DNA of 64,000 nt from Mycobacterium sp. Z3061. GTDB taxonomy: Bacteria > Actinomycetota > Actinomycetes > Mycobacteriales > Mycobacteriaceae. Under the pieces are notes generated by a model. That model did not search any database and was not told the DNA's origin. It saw only the letters and a program-made list of their open reading frames with translations. Positions 61,423 through 64,000 of this stretch are shown here, piece by piece. Within the stretch, counting starts at the first letter, position 1. Every line of letters starts with the position of its first letter. Location of the stretch: contig NZ_CP134062.1 of assembly GCF_031583025.1 (NCBI RefSeq), positions 1,116,001-1,180,000 of the forward strand, read 5' to 3'. The translations under genes were made by a program, and so were the position numbers.

Positions 61423-62127
61423 TCAATTCGCGTCGTCCTCCCGGACGGGGTGGTCGCGCCAGTGCCGGTACAGATGCCGCGCGGCGAATACGCCGAGAAC
61501 CGCGGTGACGCACCACACCGCTATAGCTGCATAAGCCAGGGGTGACGAGCGGTCCCGGATGGAAGCACCCAGCGCGGTATAGACGAACGCCCGCGGTGCC
61601 GAGCCGATGAATGATCCAATTGCGATCTGCCACAGCGGGACTCCGAACGCCCCGAACGTGTAGGAAGCGAACGCGTCCGAGATGCCGGGGACGAAACGCT
61701 GGCCCACGACCGCCCACAACCCGCCCCGCTCGATCACCGAGTCGATCCGTTCGGCCCGTTTGGGACCCACCAGAACCCGTGCGCTGTCCCGGCCGGCCCG
61801 GCGGCCGAGCGTGCTTGCGACGATTGCCGTACCCATTGCCGCGCCGAGCGTGACGAAAAGGCCCAGCACGGGACCGAACAGCAGCCCACTGCCGGCGGCC
61901 AGAATCGAACCGGGCAGGAACATGGCGCCGAGGAAGCCCGACACGACGACATACACCAACGGCGCCATCGGTCCGGTCGCCGTAACGGTGCGGCGCACCG
62001 CGTCGATGTCGATCACTCGCGCGACAGCCACCAGATAGAACATGGTGAGCAGGAAAGCGACGAACAGGACGAGTCGCAGGATGTGGGGCCGCCGGGACGC
62101 GCCGGTGGTGTCGTCTTTGTCATCCAT
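61423..62127 (-). CDS. TVP38/TMEM64 (VTT-domain) membrane protein
   Basis: A protein of 234 residues from the ATG at 62127. Five or six membrane segments with the VTT/SNARE-associated signature FLPGSILAAGSGLLFGPVLGLFVTLGAAMGTA and the second conserved block VVGQRFVPGISDAFASYTFGAF. Family members are thought to scramble or transport phospholipids. The start overlaps the end of recD by 8 bp in a different frame, so it is translationally coupled to the recombination genes although unrelated in function. Confidence 0.88.
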   Translation of the reverse strand: MDDKDDTTGASRRPHILRLVLFVAFLLTMFYLVAVARVIDIDAVRRTVTATGPMAPLVYVVVSGFLGAMFLPGSILAAGSGLLFGPVLGLFVTLGAAMGTAIVASTLGRRAGRDSARVLVGPKRAERIDSVIERGGLWAVVGQRFVPGISDAFASYTFGAFGVPLWQIAIGSFIGSAPRAFVYTALGASIRDRSSPLAYAAIAVWCVTAVLGVFAARHLYRHWRDHPVREDDAN

Positions 62128-63877
62128 GGTGGCTTGCCAGTCGCCGCGCCAGCCCACTGGCCCGTACCGCCCGTCGAGCGATCGCGGCGCGCACCGAGCG
62201 TTCCGGACCGATCACCCGCACCTTCCGTTTCGCCCGGGTGACCGCGGTGTAGAACAGTTCCCGCGTCAGCAACCGCGAATCCTCAGGCGGCATAAGCACA
62301 CTCACCACATCGGATTGACTGCCCTGGCTCTTGTGAATCGTCATGGCGTGCATCGTCTCGACATCGGACAGCCGACTGGTCGCCAACTCCAGCAGATCCT
62401 CGGCACCGGCGATGACGGCTCGAAGCGTGCCCTGCTGGCCGGCGCCGCCGACCACGGCCACACCGATGTCGCCGTTGTAGACGCCCAGTCCGTAGTCGTT
62501 GTTCGTGACGAGCACCGGTCTTCCGGCGTACCACGGCGACCAGATCGCCTCGCCGGTGGACTCGACCAGCCACCGCTCCACCTGGCGGTTCCAGTGAGCG
62601 ATCCCGTAGCGTCCCCGGCGGTGCGCACACAACAGCCGGTGCTCGTCGAGGGTGGCCAGGGCAGTCTTCGCGTCGCCGAGCATCGCGGCCTGCCGCAGTG
62701 CAAGGGCATGCGGCACAAGCGCTTTGCGCAAACTCTCGGTAGGGTCCTCAGTGTCGATCCATTCGACGTGATCGCCGCCGGAGCGCAGCAGGTCGATGGC
62801 GAGGTCGGCATCGCCGTCGCGAATCGACGAGGCCAGCCGGCCAATCGATTCGCCGAACCGATGCGACGTCAGCAGCGCCGCGACCCGGGCGTCTGCGCGC
62901 GATCCCAGTCCGTCGACCAGATCGGCGAGTACCGCACCCGCCTCCACCGACGCGAGTTGGTCGGGATCGCCGACCAGGAGCAGTCGGGTGTGCGGGCGCA
63001 CCGACTCCAGTAGCCGCGCCATCATCGTCAGCGACACCATCGACGTCTCGTCGACCACGATCACGTCGTGCGGCAACCGGTTGCCCCGATGGTGCCGGAA
63101 CCGCGACGATGTATCGGGCCGACTGCCCAGCAGCCGGTGCAGCGTCGTCGCACGCAAACCCGAGACCCGGTGACGGTCAACCGGATCCAACTCATTTACC
63201 TGGAGCTGGACCGCCTCGTGCAACCGTGCCGCCGCCTTGCCCGTCGGGGCCGCCAGCGCGATGCGCAGCCGCGGCTTCCCGTCCAGCTCCGCCTGTTCGG
63301 CGAACAGCGCCAGCAGCCGCGCCACCGTGGTGGTCTTGCCCGTCCCCGGACCACCGGTGAGCACGGTCAGTCCCTGGTGCAGGGCGATGCCGGCGGCCTC
63401 GCGTTGTTCTTCATAGCCGGGCGGGAAGAGCCGGTCGATATCGGGAACCTCCGGCCGGCCGGGAGCCGACAGCAGGGCCGAGAAGTCGTCTGCGACCTGT
63501 TGCTCCTCGCGCCAATACCGGTCCAGATAAAGCAGATGGCCGTCGTACACGCGGAGTATCGGCGGCTCGTCGGCCAACGGACTGGCCTGCACCGCCGCAA
63601 GCCACTGCGGCGCAGACGGCCACGGTAGGTCGTCCATGCCGACCTGCGCCTGGACCGATTCCAGGTCCACACACACCGACCCGCCGCGAAGGGCGCGCAC
63701 CACCAGCGCCAGTGCCAGCGCGACGGCGGGTTCGGACTCGCCTGCCATCGCCGTAAGACGCTGTGCGACATGCACATCGGCTGAGTCGAGCACACCGGCA
63801 TCGTTGAAGAGGCGCAACAGCTCGCCGGCACTGACGGCCAGCCGCCGGTCGGCGGGGTCGATCGTCTCGGCGGTCAT
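62120..63877 (-). CDS. recD: Exodeoxyribonuclease V alpha subunit RecD
   Basis: A superfamily 1B DNA helicase of 585 residues, the RecD subunit of RecBCD. Walker A GGPGTGKTT (175-183), Walker B VIVVDETSMVS, motif III LLVGDPDQLASVE, and the C-terminal motifs MTIHKSQGSQ (V) and YTAVTRAK (VI) are all intact. It unwinds 5'-ended DNA during double-strand break processing. The start overlaps the recB stop (ATGA), the usual recB-recD coupling. M. tuberculosis homologue Rv0629c. Confidence 0.97.
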   Translation of the reverse strand: MTAETIDPADRRLAVSAGELLRLFNDAGVLDSADVHVAQRLTAMAGESEPAVALALALVVRALRGGSVCVDLESVQAQVGMDDLPWPSAPQWLAAVQASPLADEPPILRVYDGHLLYLDRYWREEQQVADDFSALLSAPGRPEVPDIDRLFPPGYEEQREAAGIALHQGLTVLTGGPGTGKTTTVARLLALFAEQAELDGKPRLRIALAAPTGKAAARLHEAVQLQVNELDPVDRHRVSGLRATTLHRLLGSRPDTSSRFRHHRGNRLPHDVIVVDETSMVSLTMMARLLESVRPHTRLLLVGDPDQLASVEAGAVLADLVDGLGSRADARVAALLTSHRFGESIGRLASSIRDGDADLAIDLLRSGGDHVEWIDTEDPTESLRKALVPHALALRQAAMLGDAKTALATLDEHRLLCAHRRGRYGIAHWNRQVERWLVESTGEAIWSPWYAGRPVLVTNNDYGLGVYNGDIGVAVVGGAGQQGTLRAVIAGAEDLLELATSRLSDVETMHAMTIHKSQGSQSDVVSVLMPPEDSRLLTRELFYTAVTRAKRKVRVIGPERSVRAAIARRAVRASGLARRLASHHG

Positions 63878-64000
63878 GCGGCCGCCGCGCGCGCGTCGAG
63901 CAGGTCGGACAGAGCGGTCACCAACTCCGGCGGCGGCGCCCAGCTGAACACCCCGGCGGGATGACCGTCATGCACCGGGGTACCGGGTCCGCACATTCCG
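63874..64000 (-). CDS. recB: Exodeoxyribonuclease V beta subunit RecB, C-terminal end (cut by window edge)
   Basis: Only the last 41 residues are in the window: they read GPGTPVHDGHPAGVFSW, then a Pro-rich turn and LVTALSDLLD, and end in an Ala run. The GHPAGVFSW block is the typical RecB C-terminus in actinobacteria. The stop TGA overlaps the recD ATG. Assignment rests on this short match and on the recB-recD arrangement. Confidence 0.85.
   Translation of the reverse strand, partial: GMCGPGTPVHDGHPAGVFSWAPPPELVTALSDLLDARAAAA

Overview
The window is about 64 kb of high-GC actinobacterial DNA, and the gene content and order point to Mycobacterium. From memory, the left end matches the M. tuberculosis order Rv0561c-Rv0566c (menJ, grcC1, htpX, gpdA1, a Baeyer-Villiger-type monooxygenase, a YajQ protein). 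A P450 at 35.2 kb closely resembles Rv0568 (cyp135B1). The block at 51-57 kb matches Rv0583c-Rv0585c (lpqN, a GH92 mannosidase, a large membrane protein). The right edge is recD/recB. Other mycobacterial marks are F420-type oxidoreductases, a mycofactocin-type SDR, many FadD/FadE/P450 genes, GTG starts and apparently leaderless promoters. I cannot name the species.

Layout. 0-3.2 kb: isoprenoid/menaquinone genes and htpX. 3.3-8.8 kb: small secreted, lipoprotein and membrane proteins (GerMN, YVTN propeller, META, DUF2510). 8.8-15.5 kb: SulP transporter, gpsA, a trypsin-like protease with a C-terminal zinc ribbon, the monooxygenase, YajQ and tRNA-Tyr. 15.5-34.3 kb: accessory metabolism (two acyl-CoA ligases, LLM oxidoreductase, YihY, KatE-type catalase, mycofactocin-type SDR, stand-alone LigD polymerase domain, PfkB kinase, acyltransferase, amidase, P450, CspA). 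35.2-44.0 kb: a tight nine-gene plus-strand operon. 44-46.2 kb: a GAF-ANTAR regulator and a CYP125-type P450 on the minus strand. 46.4-57 kb: envelope genes. 57-64 kb: methyltransferases, an amidohydrolase, a TVP38-type protein, recD and recB.

Most interesting region. The operon at 35225-43978 runs P450, PLP enzyme, FadE, FadE, MaoC, MaoC, thiolase-like protein, DUF35 protein, FadD. The genes overlap or are at most 10 bp apart. Paired FadE subunits, paired MaoC subunits and an Ltp2-like protein next to a DUF35 protein are the parts used by the igr operon for the last steps of cholesterol side-chain removal. A FadD17-like ligase and a nearby CYP125-like P450 complete the set. I infer a second, paralogous side-chain degradation module for a steroid or similar branched acyl-CoA. 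Here the DUF35 subunit is separate and has lost its zinc-ribbon cysteines.

Regulatory signals seen include a five-copy 14-bp tandem repeat that carries -35-like hexamers upstream of gpsA, several -10 boxes placed for leaderless start codons, a 9-bp inverted repeat abutting the Shine-Dalgarno of the GAF-ANTAR gene, a palindrome upstream of the catalase, and a good intrinsic terminator after cspA. No insertion sequences, CRISPR arrays or prophage genes were seen.
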